In this document: positions 1 to 9,726 of the stretch, one piece after another
Layout: each line of letters starts with the position of its first letter
How positions within the stretch are numbered: position 1 is the first letter of the stretch
Assembly (NCBI GenBank): GCA_029260755.1
Contig: JAJDCQ010000061.1
Location: forward strand, 1 to 62,237
DNA: 62,237 nucleotides
Source of the DNA: Planctomycetota bacterium
GTDB lineage: Bacteria > Planctomycetota > J058 > JAJDCQ01
Direction of reading: 5' to 3'
Notes under the pieces: generated by a model
What the model was told of the DNA's origin: nothing
What the model saw: the letters and a program-made list of their open reading frames with translations, nothing else
Database searches by the model: none
Made by a program: the position numbers and the translations under genes

Positions 1-63
1 GCAGAGCTCGAGCGCCGGCGCGCCCAGGAGCAGTAGCACCGAGCGAATCTGTCGCAGCGGCTG

Positions 64-116
64 GTGTGACCTGGCCCCTTTGGTGGGAATCCTGGACCTG
101 ACCCCTTCGATCACAC
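64..116. repeat. GACCTGRCCCCTT direct repeat within short inverted ends
   Basis: Two near-identical 13-mers (68-80 and 95-107, one mismatch) lie between GTGTGA (64-69) and TCACAC (111-116). On the minus strand the core reads GGGGTCAGGTC, the same core as the motifs at 26531-26599 and 31911-31925. It lies just beyond the stop of the DUF2461 gene. It looks like a degenerate REP-type intergenic repeat. Nothing else was recognised in bases 1-141. Confidence 0.45.
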
Positions 117-141
117 TAGAGCCCGGCGTCGTGGTCGGCGA

Positions 142-840
142 TCAGAACGGGACGTCGACCGCTTCGCAGAGGAGCTTCATGAGCGGGGTGGCCGCTCCGA
201 AGGCCGTTGCGACCGAGCGGGTGAAGGTGCGCTTGCAGGCGTCTTCGTGGCCGAGCTCCTTCACCGCGATGAAGTCCTTGCGCTTGAGGTCTTCGATGAG
301 CGGGTGCTCGGGGTCGAAGCCCTTCGGCGGTCGCTTGAGGGCGTCGCCTCCCAGGTGGAAGTGACGCTTGAAGGTGCGGTCGTCGCGCGCCTTCGTCCAG
401 GCCTTCGGCTTCTCGGCGATCGCCTCGCGGATTCCGCGGAGGGCGGTCGCGTCGGGGTGCCAGATGCCGACGCCGAGGAAGACCTGGTCGGGGTCGAGGT
501 GGACGTAGTAGCCGGGCGCGTGGACGTCCTTGCCGAGGTGGTGGCGGAGCTGGATCCCGACGTTGGTCTTGTAGGGCGACTTGTCCTTGCTGAAGCGGGT
601 GTCGCGGTGGATCCGCATGAGCGAGCCGCCGGACTTCTTCGGAACGGCGAGGAAGTGGGGGGAGAGCTTCTCGAGCGGCTCGGCCATCGCAGCGACGAAC
701 GCGAGGGCGGGCTCGAGGAGGTCGTCCTCGTAGCGCCCCTTGTTCGCCTGGAACCACTCGCGGTCGTTGTTCGCGGCGAGGTCGGTCAGGAACGAGAACA
801 GGGCGGGATCGAACCCGCCGAAGGTCGGCTTCTTCGCCAT
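142..840 (-). CDS. DUF2461 / TIGR02453 family protein
   Basis: A 232-residue soluble protein whose whole length fits the DUF2461 (TIGR02453) family, usually 210-240 aa. It opens with the family's phenylalanine-rich FGGFDPALFSFL stretch and the NNDREWFQANKGRYE motif, followed by the IHRDTRFSKDKSPYKTNVG segment around residues 80-98. The biochemical function of the family is not established. There is no signal peptide. It starts at an ATG at 840, and the next gene on the same strand ends at 851, so it may be the last gene of that transcript. The family assignment is secure; no role can be given. Confidence 0.88.
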   Translation of the reverse strand: MAKKPTFGGFDPALFSFLTDLAANNDREWFQANKGRYEDDLLEPALAFVAAMAEPLEKLSPHFLAVPKKSGGSLMRIHRDTRFSKDKSPYKTNVGIQLRHHLGKDVHAPGYYVHLDPDQVFLGVGIWHPDATALRGIREAIAEKPKAWTKARDDRTFKRHFHLGGDALKRPPKGFDPEHPLIEDLKRKDFIAVKELGHEDACKRTFTRSVATAFGAATPLMKLLCEAVDVPF

Positions 841-850
841 GGTCGTCGTC

Positions 851-2449
851 CTACTCGCGGATGCGGTCCAGCGCCCTCATCGCCTCCTCGGCCAGGAGCG
901 GGTGGTCGTGGCGGGCCGCCGCCTGGAGCGCCTCGCGCGCCCCGATCGCCTTGGGGCCGATCTCGCCGAGGGTTCTCGCGACCATCATCGCGAGGATCGG
1001 CTCCTCGCTGCCGAGCATCTCGGCGAGCCTCGGCACGGCGGGGGCGGCGGCCGGGCCGATCCGACCGAGCGCCGAGACGGCGGCCTCGCGCATGGTCGTG
1101 CTCTCGCTCCCGAGCGCGGTGGCGAGGGCGGGCACCGCCGGGCCGGCCGCGCCGCCGAGGCGGGCGACCGCCTCGAGCGCCGCCACCCGGACATCCTCCT
1201 CGGAGTCGCCGAGGAGCGCGCTCATCGCGCGGACCGCTTCGTCGGTCGCGCCGATCTCGCCGAGCGCCTTGACGCAGAAGATGCGGACCCGCGCGTCCTC
1301 GTCGGCGAGCCGCTCGACGAGCTTCGGAACCGCGGGCGCGGCCGCCGGCCCGAGGCGACGCAGCGCATCCGCCGCGTAGGCGCGCACGCCCCAGACCTTG
1401 TCCTCGAGGGCACCGATGAGCGCCGGCACGGCCGCCTTCGCGCCCGGGCCCATCTCGGCGAGCGTCTGGACGGCGACCACCCGCACGATCGGGCCGCCCT
1501 CGCGGACGAGCTCGATCAGCTTCGGGATGGCGTCGGTCGCGTCCTCGCCGAGGACGCCGATCGCCTCGACGACGCTCGCCCGCACGATCGGGTGGCTGTC
1601 CGAGAGGGCTTCGATGAGGGCGTCGACCGCGCCGACCGCGCCAGGGCCGATCTCGGCCAGGCTCTCGGCCGCCTCGCTCCGCACCCGCCAGCGCTCGTCG
1701 TGCAGCGCCTTGGCGAGCGCGTTCACGGCGCGGTCGGCCTCGGGGCCGAGCTCGCCGAGCGATGCCGCCGCGGCCGCGCGGACCTCCTCGTCGACGTCCT
1801 CGAGGGCGCCGACGAGCGCGGCCACGACGACCTCGGTCGGCCGTCGCGCCGCCGCGACCGCGGTGACGGCGGCCTTCCGGATCGTGGCGTCCTCGCCGTC
1901 GGCCTGGATGAGCGGGATCAAGATCTCGTTCAGGATCGTCTCGCCCGGTCCGACCCGGCCGAGCGCGATGACGGCGAAGCGGCGCGCGTCGGGGTCGGCG
2001 TCGTCGGCCTGGACGGTGTCGAGGAGGACCGCCTTCGCCGCCCGCGCGGGCGGCCCGATCAGGGAGAACGCCTCGGCCGCCCCGGCCTGGACGACCGGGT
2101 CGCCGTCCCGCAGGGCGAGGACGAGGTCCGGCACGGCGTCCCCCCGCATCTCGCCGAGCGCCACGGCCGCGCTCCGCCGGACCGACTCGTCGGCGTCGGC
2201 GAGGAGGTCGATCAGCTTCGGGATAGCGAGCGCCGCCGTCTGGCCGAACTTGCCGAGCGCCTCGGCGGCACGGCGGCGGATGAGCGCGTCCTCGTGCTCG
2301 AGCAGCTCGATGAGCTGCGGGACATCCTCGCGCCGGAGGATGCCCTGGGCGTGGGCGGTCGCCGCGGGGGTCAGAACGGTCGCGATGATGGCGACCAGGA
2401 GGAGCGCGAGCCCCCGAGCCACGGGACGGATCGGCGTGAGGCTGCGCAT
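851..2449 (-). CDS. Exported HEAT-repeat protein
   Basis: A 532-residue protein that is almost entirely HEAT/PBS-lyase-type repeats of about 38 residues (pattern AVPALIxALxDxDxxVRxxAAxALGxIG), roughly 12-13 of them from residue 35 to the end. The reading frame is open further upstream, but the ATG at 2449 is preferred: it begins a clean signal peptide (two Arg, a hydrophobic run, Ala-Thr-Ala-His-Ala cleavage region near residue 34) and leaves a 22-nt gap to the ABC ATPase gene. It is probably a periplasmic protein-binding scaffold. HEAT repeats give no catalytic role, and no partner can be named from the sequence. Confidence 0.85.
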   Translation of the reverse strand: MRSLTPIRPVARGLALLLVAIIATVLTPAATAHAQGILRREDVPQLIELLEHEDALIRRRAAEALGKFGQTAALAIPKLIDLLADADESVRRSAAVALGEMRGDAVPDLVLALRDGDPVVQAGAAEAFSLIGPPARAAKAVLLDTVQADDADPDARRFAVIALGRVGPGETILNEILIPLIQADGEDATIRKAAVTAVAAARRPTEVVVAALVGALEDVDEEVRAAAAASLGELGPEADRAVNALAKALHDERWRVRSEAAESLAEIGPGAVGAVDALIEALSDSHPIVRASVVEAIGVLGEDATDAIPKLIELVREGGPIVRVVAVQTLAEMGPGAKAAVPALIGALEDKVWGVRAYAADALRRLGPAAAPAVPKLVERLADEDARVRIFCVKALGEIGATDEAVRAMSALLGDSEEDVRVAALEAVARLGGAAGPAVPALATALGSESTTMREAAVSALGRIGPAAAPAVPRLAEMLGSEEPILAMMVARTLGEIGPKAIGAREALQAAARHDHPLLAEEAMRALDRIRE

Positions 2450-2471
2450 GACGGTGTCCGGCTCCTGCTCG

Positions 2472-3461
2472 TTACTCTTCGACGGCCCAGCAAGCCACAC
2501 GATGACCCGCGGTCTTCCGATCCACCAGGGGGGGCATCTCCTGGCGGCAGCGATCCTCGACGAGCGGGCACCGCCCGGCGAACGGGCAGCCCGGCGGCGG
2601 GTCGAACGGGCTCGGGACGTCGCCCTCGAGCACCTCGAGCTCGCGCCGATCGTCGGGGTCGTTGATCGGGTTCGCGCCGAGGAGCGCCTTGGTGTACGGG
2701 TGGACCGCCTCCTCGTGCAGCGCGTCGCACGAGAGCTCCTCGACGATGTGGCCGAGGTACATCACCAGCACCCGGTCGCAGAAGTGCTCGATCACCTTCA
2801 GGTCGTGGCTGATGAAGAGGATCGTGAGGTCGAGGTTCTCCTTGAGGTCGAGGAGCAGATTGAGGATCTGCGCCTGGATGGAGACGTCGAGGGCGCTCAC
2901 CGGCTCGTCGGCGACGATGAACTCGGGCTTGAGCGCGAGCGCCCGGGCGATCCCGATCCGCTGGCGTTGCCCGCCGCTGAACTCGTGGGGGAACCGGTCG
3001 GCGGCGTCCTTGCGGAGGCCGACCTGGCGGATCAGCTCGACGATGTAGTCGTCGATCTCCGCTTCGGGGACGCTGCCGTGGAACCGGATCCCCTCGCGCA
3101 GCATCTTGCGCACGGTCAGGCGCGGGTTCAGCGAGCTGTAGGGGTCCTGGAAGATGATCTGCATCTTCCGCCGGAACGGCATCATGTCGCGGTGGCCGAG
3201 CTCGTGGAGCGGCTTGCCCTCGTAGCGAATCTGGCCGTCGGTCGGCTCGAGCAGGCGGATGACGGTCTTTCCGAGGGTCGACTTGCCGCAGCCGCTCTCG
3301 CCGACGACGCCGAGGATCTCGCCCTTGCGGACATCGAAGGTGACGCCGTTGACGGCGTGGACCCGGCTCACGACGCGATTCAGGATCCCGCCGCGGACGG
3401 GGAAGTGCTTCACGAGGTCGCGCACCTCGAGGAGGGCGGGGGCGGTCGCGGGGTCAGACAT
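2472..3461 (-). CDS. oppF: Peptide ABC transporter ATP-binding protein (OppF/DppF type)
   Basis: A 329-residue ATPase of the oligopeptide/dipeptide importer family. Walker A is GESGCGKST near residue 55, the ABC signature is [15 protein letters not shown], Walker B is [14 protein letters not shown], and the switch His is in [11 protein letters not shown]. The C-terminal oligopeptide-transporter extension has Cys residues in [14 protein letters not shown] plus a later Cys, the spacing that binds an iron-sulfur cluster in this subfamily. The ATG overlaps the upstream ATPase stop by 8 nt (ATGTCTGA), so translation is coupled. It pairs with the adjacent OppD-type ATPase to energise the two permeases. 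Confidence 0.95.
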   Translation of the reverse strand: MSDPATAPALLEVRDLVKHFPVRGGILNRVVSRVHAVNGVTFDVRKGEILGVVGESGCGKSTLGKTVIRLLEPTDGQIRYEGKPLHELGHRDMMPFRRKMQIIFQDPYSSLNPRLTVRKMLREGIRFHGSVPEAEIDDYIVELIRQVGLRKDAADRFPHEFSGGQRQRIGIARALALKPEFIVADEPVSALDVSIQAQILNLLLDLKENLDLTILFISHDLKVIEHFCDRVLVMYLGHIVEELSCDALHEEAVHPYTKALLGANPINDPDDRRELEVLEGDVPSPFDPPPGCPFAGRCPLVEDRCRQEMPPLVDRKTAGHRVACWAVEE

Positions 3462-4605
3462 CGTCTTCCTCGCTCTTGCCCGTCGCGCCGGCGACGTCGC
3501 CGAGGCCGCCCGCGCCGACGATCGCCGCCCGCTCCGCCCGCGGGTCGCCGTCGGTCAGCGGGATGTGGCAGCGCACCTCGCTCCCCTCGCCGCGGCCGTG
3601 GTCGATGAGCTGCGGCTCCTCGTCGACGCAGCGCTGCTCCTTGAACTGGCACCGATCCTGAAAGCGGCAGCCGTCGGGCAGCTCGCGCAGGCTCGGCACG
3701 ATCCCGGGGATCGCCGGCAGGCGCGGGCGCTTGCCGTCGGCGCCCTTGCGGCTCCGCTCGCCGCCCTTGGGGATCGACTGCAGGAGCGCGCGGGTGTAGG
3801 GGTGCTGCGGACGGTGGAAGATGTCGTGGACGGGGCCCTCTTCGATGACTCGCCCCGCATACATCACGATCACCCGATCGCAGACCTGCGCCACGACGCC
3901 GAGGTCGTGGGTGATCAGCATCGTGGCGGTGCCGAGCTTCTTCTTGAGCTCGTCCATCAGCCTCAGGATCTGGGCTTGAATCGTCACGTCGAGCGCCGTC
4001 GTCGGCTCGTCGGCGACGAGGATGTCGGGCTCGCAGCAGAGCGCCATCGCGATCATCACCCGCTGCCGCATCCCGCCGGAGAGCTGGTGCGGATACTCGC
4101 GGATCCGCTTCTCCGGGTTCGGGATCTGGACGAGCTCGAGCATCTCGATCGCGCGGGCGCGCCGCCCGGCGGAGTCGAGATCGGTGTGATACTTGAGCGC
4201 CTCGTCGATCTGCCAGCCGATCCGGAAGACCGGGTTCAGGCTGGTCATCGGCTCCTGGAAGATCATGGCGATCCGGTCGCCGCGGATCTTGCGCATCGAC
4301 GACTCGTCGAGGGTCGCGATGTTCTGGTCCTCGAAGAGGATCTCGCTCTTCGGCCCGATGATGCCGGTGAACTCGGGCAGCAGGCGCATGATCGACTTCA
4401 CCGTCACCGTCTTGCCGCAGCCGCTCTCGCCGACGATCCCGACCGTCTCGCCGGCGAACACGTCGAACGAAACGTCGTCGACGGCGGTCACGATGCCGTC
4501 ATCGGTGCGGAACGAGGTCGTCAGGTGACGGACCTTCAGGATCGGCCCCGCCGGGGGGGGCAGGTTCCTGCGCGACTCCGTCCTGGTGGCGGTCGGCTCA
4601 GACAT
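3454..4605 (-). CDS. oppD: Peptide ABC transporter ATP-binding protein (OppD/DppD type)
   Basis: A 383-residue ATPase, the partner of the OppF-type subunit. Walker A is [13 protein letters not shown]; the Q-loop is [12 protein letters not shown], which is diagnostic of the OppD/DppD branch. The signature is [15 protein letters not shown] and Walker B is [14 protein letters not shown]. The C-terminal oligo_HPY region carries [14 protein letters not shown]. An extra tail of about 45 residues rich in Ala, Gly and Asp is poorly conserved in the family. Its ATG overlaps the permease stop by the same 8-nt ATGTCTGA arrangement seen at the next junction. It acts at the inner face of the membrane. Confidence 0.95.
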   Translation of the reverse strand: MSEPTATRTESRRNLPPPAGPILKVRHLTTSFRTDDGIVTAVDDVSFDVFAGETVGIVGESGCGKTVTVKSIMRLLPEFTGIIGPKSEILFEDQNIATLDESSMRKIRGDRIAMIFQEPMTSLNPVFRIGWQIDEALKYHTDLDSAGRRARAIEMLELVQIPNPEKRIREYPHQLSGGMRQRVMIAMALCCEPDILVADEPTTALDVTIQAQILRLMDELKKKLGTATMLITHDLGVVAQVCDRVIVMYAGRVIEEGPVHDIFHRPQHPYTRALLQSIPKGGERSRKGADGKRPRLPAIPGIVPSLRELPDGCRFQDRCQFKEQRCVDEEPQLIDHGRGEGSEVRCHIPLTDGDPRAERAAIVGAGGLGDVAGATGKSEEDDV

Positions 4606-5779
4606 GCTTCGGGTCGAACGCGTCCTGAAGGGCGTCGCTCAGGATGTTGAAGGCGAGGACGAGGACGAACATCAGCACCGTCGCCGTCCCGATCTGCCAG
4701 AAGAAGCCGCTCACCACCTCCGCCTTGCTCTGGCTGATCATGATTCCCCAGCTCGGTCCGCTCTTCACGCCGAGGCCGAGGAAGCTGAGGATCACCTCGC
4801 CCTTGATCGCGCCGATGAACAGCAGCGAGGCGTTGATGAACATCAGGTGAGCCGTGTTCGGGATCACGTGCTTGATGAGGATATACGTCCGGCTGAACCC
4901 GATCGCCGTGGCTGCCTGGATGTACTCGAGCTCCTTGATCTTGAGCGTCTCGCCGCGGATCACGCGACAGGGCCCGACCCAGAAGGTCAGGCCGAACGCC
5001 ACGTAGAGCGGAATCAGCGTCTTGTCGACCGAGGTGTCGTTGAACATGTAGACGAGGACGCTCAAGAGCACCAGGTACGGGATCGAGCTGAACGTCGAGT
5101 AGAGCCAGATCACGGCGTGGTCGATCCAGCCTCCGAAGAACGCGGCCGCCGCGCCGACGAAGCTGCCGAACAGGACCGCGAAGAGTGCGGTGACGACTCC
5201 GACCTGAACCGCCACCTTGATCGAGTAGATCGCGCGGAACGAGATCGACCGCCCCTGTCGGTCGGTCCCGAGGACGTGGCGTGCCCCGTACATGAAGGCG
5301 TCCCACCCCTCGGGGTGGGGGAAGAGCTCGACGACGATCGCGTCGATCTCGTCGACCTTCGGGAGGACGCTCGCGCTCTCGTCGAATCCTTCGACGACGA
5401 GCACCTCCTTGGCGAGTGCGATCCCGCGCGCGACGCGGGCCTTGATCTCGTCGGCGTCGAGCTCGCCGGTGAGGCGACGTTCGTAGAAGGCGACGCCGCC
5501 GCGGGCCGTCTCGAAGTCGCCTCGGTCGGCGGCGTTCTGCGCGACCTCGAACCAGAACGTCGCGTCCTCGATTCGCTTGCCCGATCTCTGCGCGCCCCAG
5601 AGGCCGGGCTGATAGCTCGCCCCGATGCGACCGAGCGTCTCCTCGAGGGTGATGATCCCGGTGAACCAGACGAGGCCGGCCACGAGCAAGTAGCCCGCGA
5701 TGACGAGGAAAGCCGCGACGGCCAGGCGGTTCGCCATGAACTTTCGAGCGCCGCGGGACCTGAAGAAGCGCGCCACCAT
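4598..5779 (-). CDS. oppC: Peptide ABC transporter permease (OppC/DppC type)
   Basis: A 393-residue inner-membrane permease. The first transmembrane helix is at about residues 20-40, followed by a long extracytoplasmic segment (about 41-165), then [12 protein letters not shown], which matches the family's H-LGTD-xGRD motif, and five further helices. The EAA loop around [24 protein letters not shown] contacts the ATPases. Typical OppC proteins are about 290-310 aa. The excess lies in the loop before HVLGTD, which is charged and predicted helical. The start (TGATG) overlaps the OppB-type stop by 1 nt. Confidence 0.92.
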   Translation of the reverse strand: MVARFFRSRGARKFMANRLAVAAFLVIAGYLLVAGLVWFTGIITLEETLGRIGASYQPGLWGAQRSGKRIEDATFWFEVAQNAADRGDFETARGGVAFYERRLTGELDADEIKARVARGIALAKEVLVVEGFDESASVLPKVDEIDAIVVELFPHPEGWDAFMYGARHVLGTDRQGRSISFRAIYSIKVAVQVGVVTALFAVLFGSFVGAAAAFFGGWIDHAVIWLYSTFSSIPYLVLLSVLVYMFNDTSVDKTLIPLYVAFGLTFWVGPCRVIRGETLKIKELEYIQAATAIGFSRTYILIKHVIPNTAHLMFINASLLFIGAIKGEVILSFLGLGVKSGPSWGIMISQSKAEVVSGFFWQIGTATVLMFVLVLAFNILSDALQDAFDPKHV

Positions 5780-6738
5780 CAGGAGAGCCTCACCCGGGGG
5801 TCGACGAGCGCGTAGAGGACGTCGGTGAGGATGTTCGTGATGATGTAGAGCCCGGCGAACACGGCCGTGAACGCCTGGATGACGGGGAAGTCATTGTCGC
5901 GGATCGCCAGGATCAGCCGTCGCCCCATCCCCGGGATGCCGAAGTACATCTCGAGGAGGATCGAGCCGCCGATCAAGAAGGGCAACGTGATCATGACGCG
6001 CGTGATGATCGGAATCATCGCGTTCTTCAGCATGTGCACGAACATGATCTTCGACTTGCTCGCGCCCTTCGCCCGAGCGGTCGTGATGTAGTCGCGTGTG
6101 CCTTCCTCGACCATCACCGCCCGGTAGAATCGGGTGTCGTAGCCCATCGTGACGATCACGCTGATCGCCACCGGGAGCATGCAGTAGGTCCACCAGGTGA
6201 ACGGGGTGAGCGAGTCGGGGTAGCCCTCGACGGCGAAGATCCGGTGCCCGACCTTGTCGTTGAGAATGAACGCGCCGAAGTACTGGCCCAGGATGATGTA
6301 CACGAGGAAGCTGATGCTCATGCCGAGCACGGCCAGGATCACGAGCACCCGGTCGGGTGTTCGCCCTCGGTAGAACGACGAGATCAGCCCGACGCAGATC
6401 GAGATCAGCGACGAGAGGAGGAGCGCCGGCGCGGTGATGACGAGGCTCGGCACGATCGCGTCGCCGAGCAGCTCGTTCGCCGTCTTGCCGGGTTGCCCCC
6501 AGCTCTCCTGATCGAAGCTCAGGGTGACGACGTCGCCGACGAAGAGCACGTACTGGACCGCGAACGCCCGGTCGAGGCCGAGCTTGTGCTCGAGGGCGTC
6601 GTGGTCCGCCACGCTCTTGCGCTTGCCGAGGAACGCCCACACGGGGTCCTTCGTCCGCAGCGCGAGCATCACGAGGAGGAGGATGCCCAGGTAGACGGGG
6701 ATGTTGTACAGGATCCGTCGGAGGATGTAGACCCACAT
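5779..6738 (-). CDS. oppB: Peptide ABC transporter permease (OppB/DppB type)
   Basis: A 319-residue inner-membrane permease with the usual OppB layout: an N-terminal helix (YILRRILYNIPVYLGILLL), an extracytoplasmic loop, then five helices. The EAA motif is in DYITTARAKGASKSKIMFVHMLKNAMIP. It forms the channel as a heterodimer with the OppC-type protein whose gene overlaps its end. It is 27 nt downstream of the substrate-binding protein gene, which completes a five-gene importer in the order SBP-B-C-D-F. Confidence 0.94.
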   Translation of the reverse strand: MWVYILRRILYNIPVYLGILLLVMLALRTKDPVWAFLGKRKSVADHDALEHKLGLDRAFAVQYVLFVGDVVTLSFDQESWGQPGKTANELLGDAIVPSLVITAPALLLSSLISICVGLISSFYRGRTPDRVLVILAVLGMSISFLVYIILGQYFGAFILNDKVGHRIFAVEGYPDSLTPFTWWTYCMLPVAISVIVTMGYDTRFYRAVMVEEGTRDYITTARAKGASKSKIMFVHMLKNAMIPIITRVMITLPFLIGGSILLEMYFGIPGMGRRLILAIRDNDFPVIQAFTAVFAGLYIITNILTDVLYALVDPRVRLS

Positions 6739-6765
6739 GGCGGAGGGCTCGAGCCGGCGCGGCCG

Positions 6766-8613
6766 CTACGGCCGCGTGCTGTCGTCGACGTCGAGGTACT
6801 TCACCCACGTATAGAACTGCTCGCTTGGGCGGAAGTTCTTGAGCCACGGGTTGATGATGTAGAAGCGCTCTCGCCCCATCGAGCCGCAGTAGGGCGCGTC
6901 CTCGAGGACCATGTCGCGCATCTGCTCGTAGATCTTGGTCCGCTCGGGGCTCGACGGCATCGACAGGATCTTCTCGTAGAGCTTGTCATACTCGTCGTTC
7001 TTGTAGTTGAAGTGATTCGCGCTCGGCGCCTCGTTCGGCCCGTAGAACAGCGCCAGGTTGTTCTCGCCGTCGGGGTAGTCGCTGCTCCAGGCGAACGAGA
7101 AGAAGCCGGCCTTCTTGTTGTCGACCGTCTGGATCAGGGTCGAGAAGTCGACGAGCTTCACGTTGATCTCGACGCCGATCTTCTTGAGCTGACGAGCGAA
7201 CAGCTCGGCCTGCTCGGGGCTGTTGCCGCCTCGGTTGACGTAGTAGTCGATCGTGGGGAGGCCCTCGCCGTTGGGATAGCCCGCCTCGACCATCAGCTTC
7301 TTCGCCCGCTCGATGTCGGGGCCGCGATACGAGGCGCCGGCCTTGCCGTCGGCGGGGTGGCCGTCGAGGCCCGGCGGGATCATCCCGTCGTAGACGACGT
7401 TGAGGCCGTTGTAGAAGGTCGTGTTGAACTCCTCCCAGCTGATGGCCATGCTGATCGCCTGCCGGAGCTTGCGCTTCTTCGGGTCGTAGGTCCGGCTCTC
7501 CGGATCCCACCCACCGAGGAGCTCGTCTTCCATGTTGAAGCCGCGAAAGATGAAGTCGAGCAGCATCTCCGAGTGGAACTGCACGCCCTTGTCGGCGTAC
7601 TCGGGCTTGAGCTGCTTCGTCAGCTTCACGAAGGCCTGCGGGAAGTACTCGGCCGGGACCTGGGTGTATCCGATCTCGCGACTCTCGAACTGGAGCCACA
7701 TCGGCTGGTCCTCGACGAACATCGTGAACCGGACCTCGTCGACGATCGGCAGCTTCGTTCCGGCCGGCTCGTGCAGCCCGCGCGCCCGGTCCTTCGGATC
7801 GGTGATCTCGTCAGCGGATGGGTAGTGGTCGTCCCGGTAGGTGGGGTTCTTCTGGAACACCATGCTCTTCCCGGCGACCCAGGCGTCCTCCTCCATCGTG
7901 AACGGGCCGGTGCCGACCGGGTGCCGGCCGAACTTGTTGCCGTACTTCTCCACGGCCTCATGTGGGACGACCGAGAGCTGGAACATCGACATGAGCCAGA
8001 GGAACCGGACGACCGGCTTCTTCAGGGTGACCGAGAAGGTCTGGTCGTCGATCGTCTTGAAGCCCTCGACCGGCGCGTCGTAGTCGAACGTCTCGGCCGC
8101 GTTCTGGGCCGCCTTGAACTCGTCGAAGCCGACGATCGTGTCCTCGACGAGCCACCAGCTCTTGGGCTTGTTGTCCTCGTCGGCGAGCCGCTTCCAGCTG
8201 TAGAAGACGTCGCCCGCGACGACCTCGCGCCCCTTGCCGTCGGGGAAGCACCCGTCGTCGTGGAACCGGACGCCCTTCTTCAGCTTGAAGGTGTAGGTCA
8301 GGCCGTCGGCGGAGACGGTCGGCATCGCCTCGACCAGGTTCGGTTCGAGGGTGAAGGGGCGGACGAGGTACTTGTACTGGAGGAGCGTGTCGTAGACCAT
8401 CGAGCACGCTCGATTGTCGTAGACGGTCGAGCCCTGAACGGGATCGAGCGACTTCGGTCCGTCGGTTCGCATCGGCAGGTGGATCGACTTCTTCGCGGCG
8501 CCGCCTCCGCCTCCCTCGCCTCCCTCACCGCCGCCGTTCGGGCAGCCGGCGAGGCCGATCGGGAGAGCGACGATGGCCGCGGCGAGAGCGAAGAAGGAGA
8601 TGCGGTTGCGCAC
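6766..8613 (-). CDS. oppA: ABC transporter substrate-binding lipoprotein, family 5
   Basis: A 615-residue SBP_bac_5 protein, the peptide receptor of the importer downstream. The frame is open far upstream, but the GTG at 8613 is chosen because GGAGG lies 7 nt before it and because it starts a lipoprotein signal (RNR, hydrophobic run, LAGC lipobox around residues 19-22). The Gly-rich stretch after the Cys is a normal lipoprotein linker. Family features follow: PKSLDPVQGSTVYD, YTFKLKKGVRFHD near residue 110, HPVGTGPF, and a C-terminal SSDYPDGENNLALFYGPN. It is probably anchored facing the periplasm. Ligand specificity cannot be read from sequence. Confidence 0.93.
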   Translation of the reverse strand: MRNRISFFALAAAIVALPIGLAGCPNGGGEGGEGGGGGAAKKSIHLPMRTDGPKSLDPVQGSTVYDNRACSMVYDTLLQYKYLVRPFTLEPNLVEAMPTVSADGLTYTFKLKKGVRFHDDGCFPDGKGREVVAGDVFYSWKRLADEDNKPKSWWLVEDTIVGFDEFKAAQNAAETFDYDAPVEGFKTIDDQTFSVTLKKPVVRFLWLMSMFQLSVVPHEAVEKYGNKFGRHPVGTGPFTMEEDAWVAGKSMVFQKNPTYRDDHYPSADEITDPKDRARGLHEPAGTKLPIVDEVRFTMFVEDQPMWLQFESREIGYTQVPAEYFPQAFVKLTKQLKPEYADKGVQFHSEMLLDFIFRGFNMEDELLGGWDPESRTYDPKKRKLRQAISMAISWEEFNTTFYNGLNVVYDGMIPPGLDGHPADGKAGASYRGPDIERAKKLMVEAGYPNGEGLPTIDYYVNRGGNSPEQAELFARQLKKIGVEINVKLVDFSTLIQTVDNKKAGFFSFAWSSDYPDGENNLALFYGPNEAPSANHFNYKNDEYDKLYEKILSMPSSPERTKIYEQMRDMVLEDAPYCGSMGRERFYIINPWLKNFRPSEQFYTWVKYLDVDDSTRP

Positions 8614-8693
8614 GGATGCCTCCGAGGGTGGTTCGGGGTCTTCGAGGTCGGTCGTCTGCCAGGGGTCGTCGTCGACGACGAGTCGTTCGAGCT

Positions 8694-9647
8694 CTAGTCG
8701 CTGTCGCTGGTCACCCGGATCGTCAGCACCGGCTGGCTGCAAGCGCGGACGACGTAGGCGGCGATGCTGCCGAACAGGTTCTTGGTGTGGCTCGCCCGGC
8801 CCTTGCTGCCCATCACGATGAGGTCGGGGTGGAGCTCCTCGGCGAGACGGGCGATCTCCTTGCGCGGGTCGCCCTCGCTGACGTGCTCCTGGATCTTCGG
8901 CGTGCCGCCGGTCACCGCCTTCGCGACGTCTTCGGCCTCGGTGTGGACGGCCTTGCGTGCGTCCTCGAGCGCTTCGGCGAAGAGCTTGTTGAGCGACTCC
9001 TTCTCGTCGGCGAAGAGCGGCTCGAGGGCCTCGCGGGTTCGCGCGTCGAGGGTGTGCAGCACGTGCACCTCGGCGCCGAACGCGACGGCGAGAGCGGAGG
9101 CGGCCTCGAGACCGGCGTGGGCGACCTCGGAGAAGTCGGTCGGGACGAGGATCGTCTTCACGGGCAGGCAAGCCTTCGCGTCGGCCGCGAGCTTCGCCGG
9201 GGCGCCCTCGTCGGTCACCGTCAGGACGGGGCAGCTCGCGCGGAGGAGCACCTCCTCGGCGACGCTTCCGAGGAGGAACTTGCCGAGGCCGGTCCGGCCG
9301 GCGGTGCCCATGACGATGAGGTTCTCGGGGTCGTCGCCGCTCTGGATCAGGATCTCCTTCGAGACGCGGCGCGCCGGCACGACGATCCGCTCGATCGAGG
9401 CGGCGTGGCCGCCGCAGGTGCTCTCGAGGAAGTCACCGAGCTTGGTCTTCGCCATGGCCGTCGCCTTCTCGGTGTACTCGGGCAGGTCGAGGCGCTTGAA
9501 CATCTTGGCGAGCCGGAGCGGCTCGACGACGTGGAGGGCGGCGACCGTTCCGCCGAGCCGCGCCGACAGGCCGACGGCCGCGTCGAGGGCGCGGCGGCTG
9601 GCGTCGGAGAAATCGATCGGAACGAGGATCTTCTTGAGGCTCTTCAT
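8694..9647 (-). CDS. Tandem universal stress protein
   Basis: A 317-residue cytoplasmic protein made of two UspA domains (about 1-150 and 160-317). Each begins with the family's (K/T)ILVP(I/T)DFS strand, and each retains the ATP-binding G-x2-G-x9-G(S/T) pattern (GTAGRTGLGKFLLGS in the first, GSKGRASHTKNLFGS in the second), so both look nucleotide-binding. It lies 80 nt upstream of the substrate-binding protein gene on the same strand and may or may not share its transcript. Starts at ATG 9647. Confidence 0.93.
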   Translation of the reverse strand: MKSLKKILVPIDFSDASRRALDAAVGLSARLGGTVAALHVVEPLRLAKMFKRLDLPEYTEKATAMAKTKLGDFLESTCGGHAASIERIVVPARRVSKEILIQSGDDPENLIVMGTAGRTGLGKFLLGSVAEEVLLRASCPVLTVTDEGAPAKLAADAKACLPVKTILVPTDFSEVAHAGLEAASALAVAFGAEVHVLHTLDARTREALEPLFADEKESLNKLFAEALEDARKAVHTEAEDVAKAVTGGTPKIQEHVSEGDPRKEIARLAEELHPDLIVMGSKGRASHTKNLFGSIAAYVVRACSQPVLTIRVTSDSD

Positions 9648-9726
9648 GTCGGGCTCGCGATCCCTTCGAGGAGGACGGGGGCGCGCGTCGCCTCCCGTCG
9701 ATCGGGTTCTTCGAGAGTCGAGGCTG

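Noticed and set aside
1..60. On the minus strand, bases 60 to 1 read as a possible signal peptide (VLLLLGAPALELC)
   Set aside because: It is cut by the window edge, has no ATG and no ribosome-binding site, and its only local start would be a GTG within the hydrophobic run.
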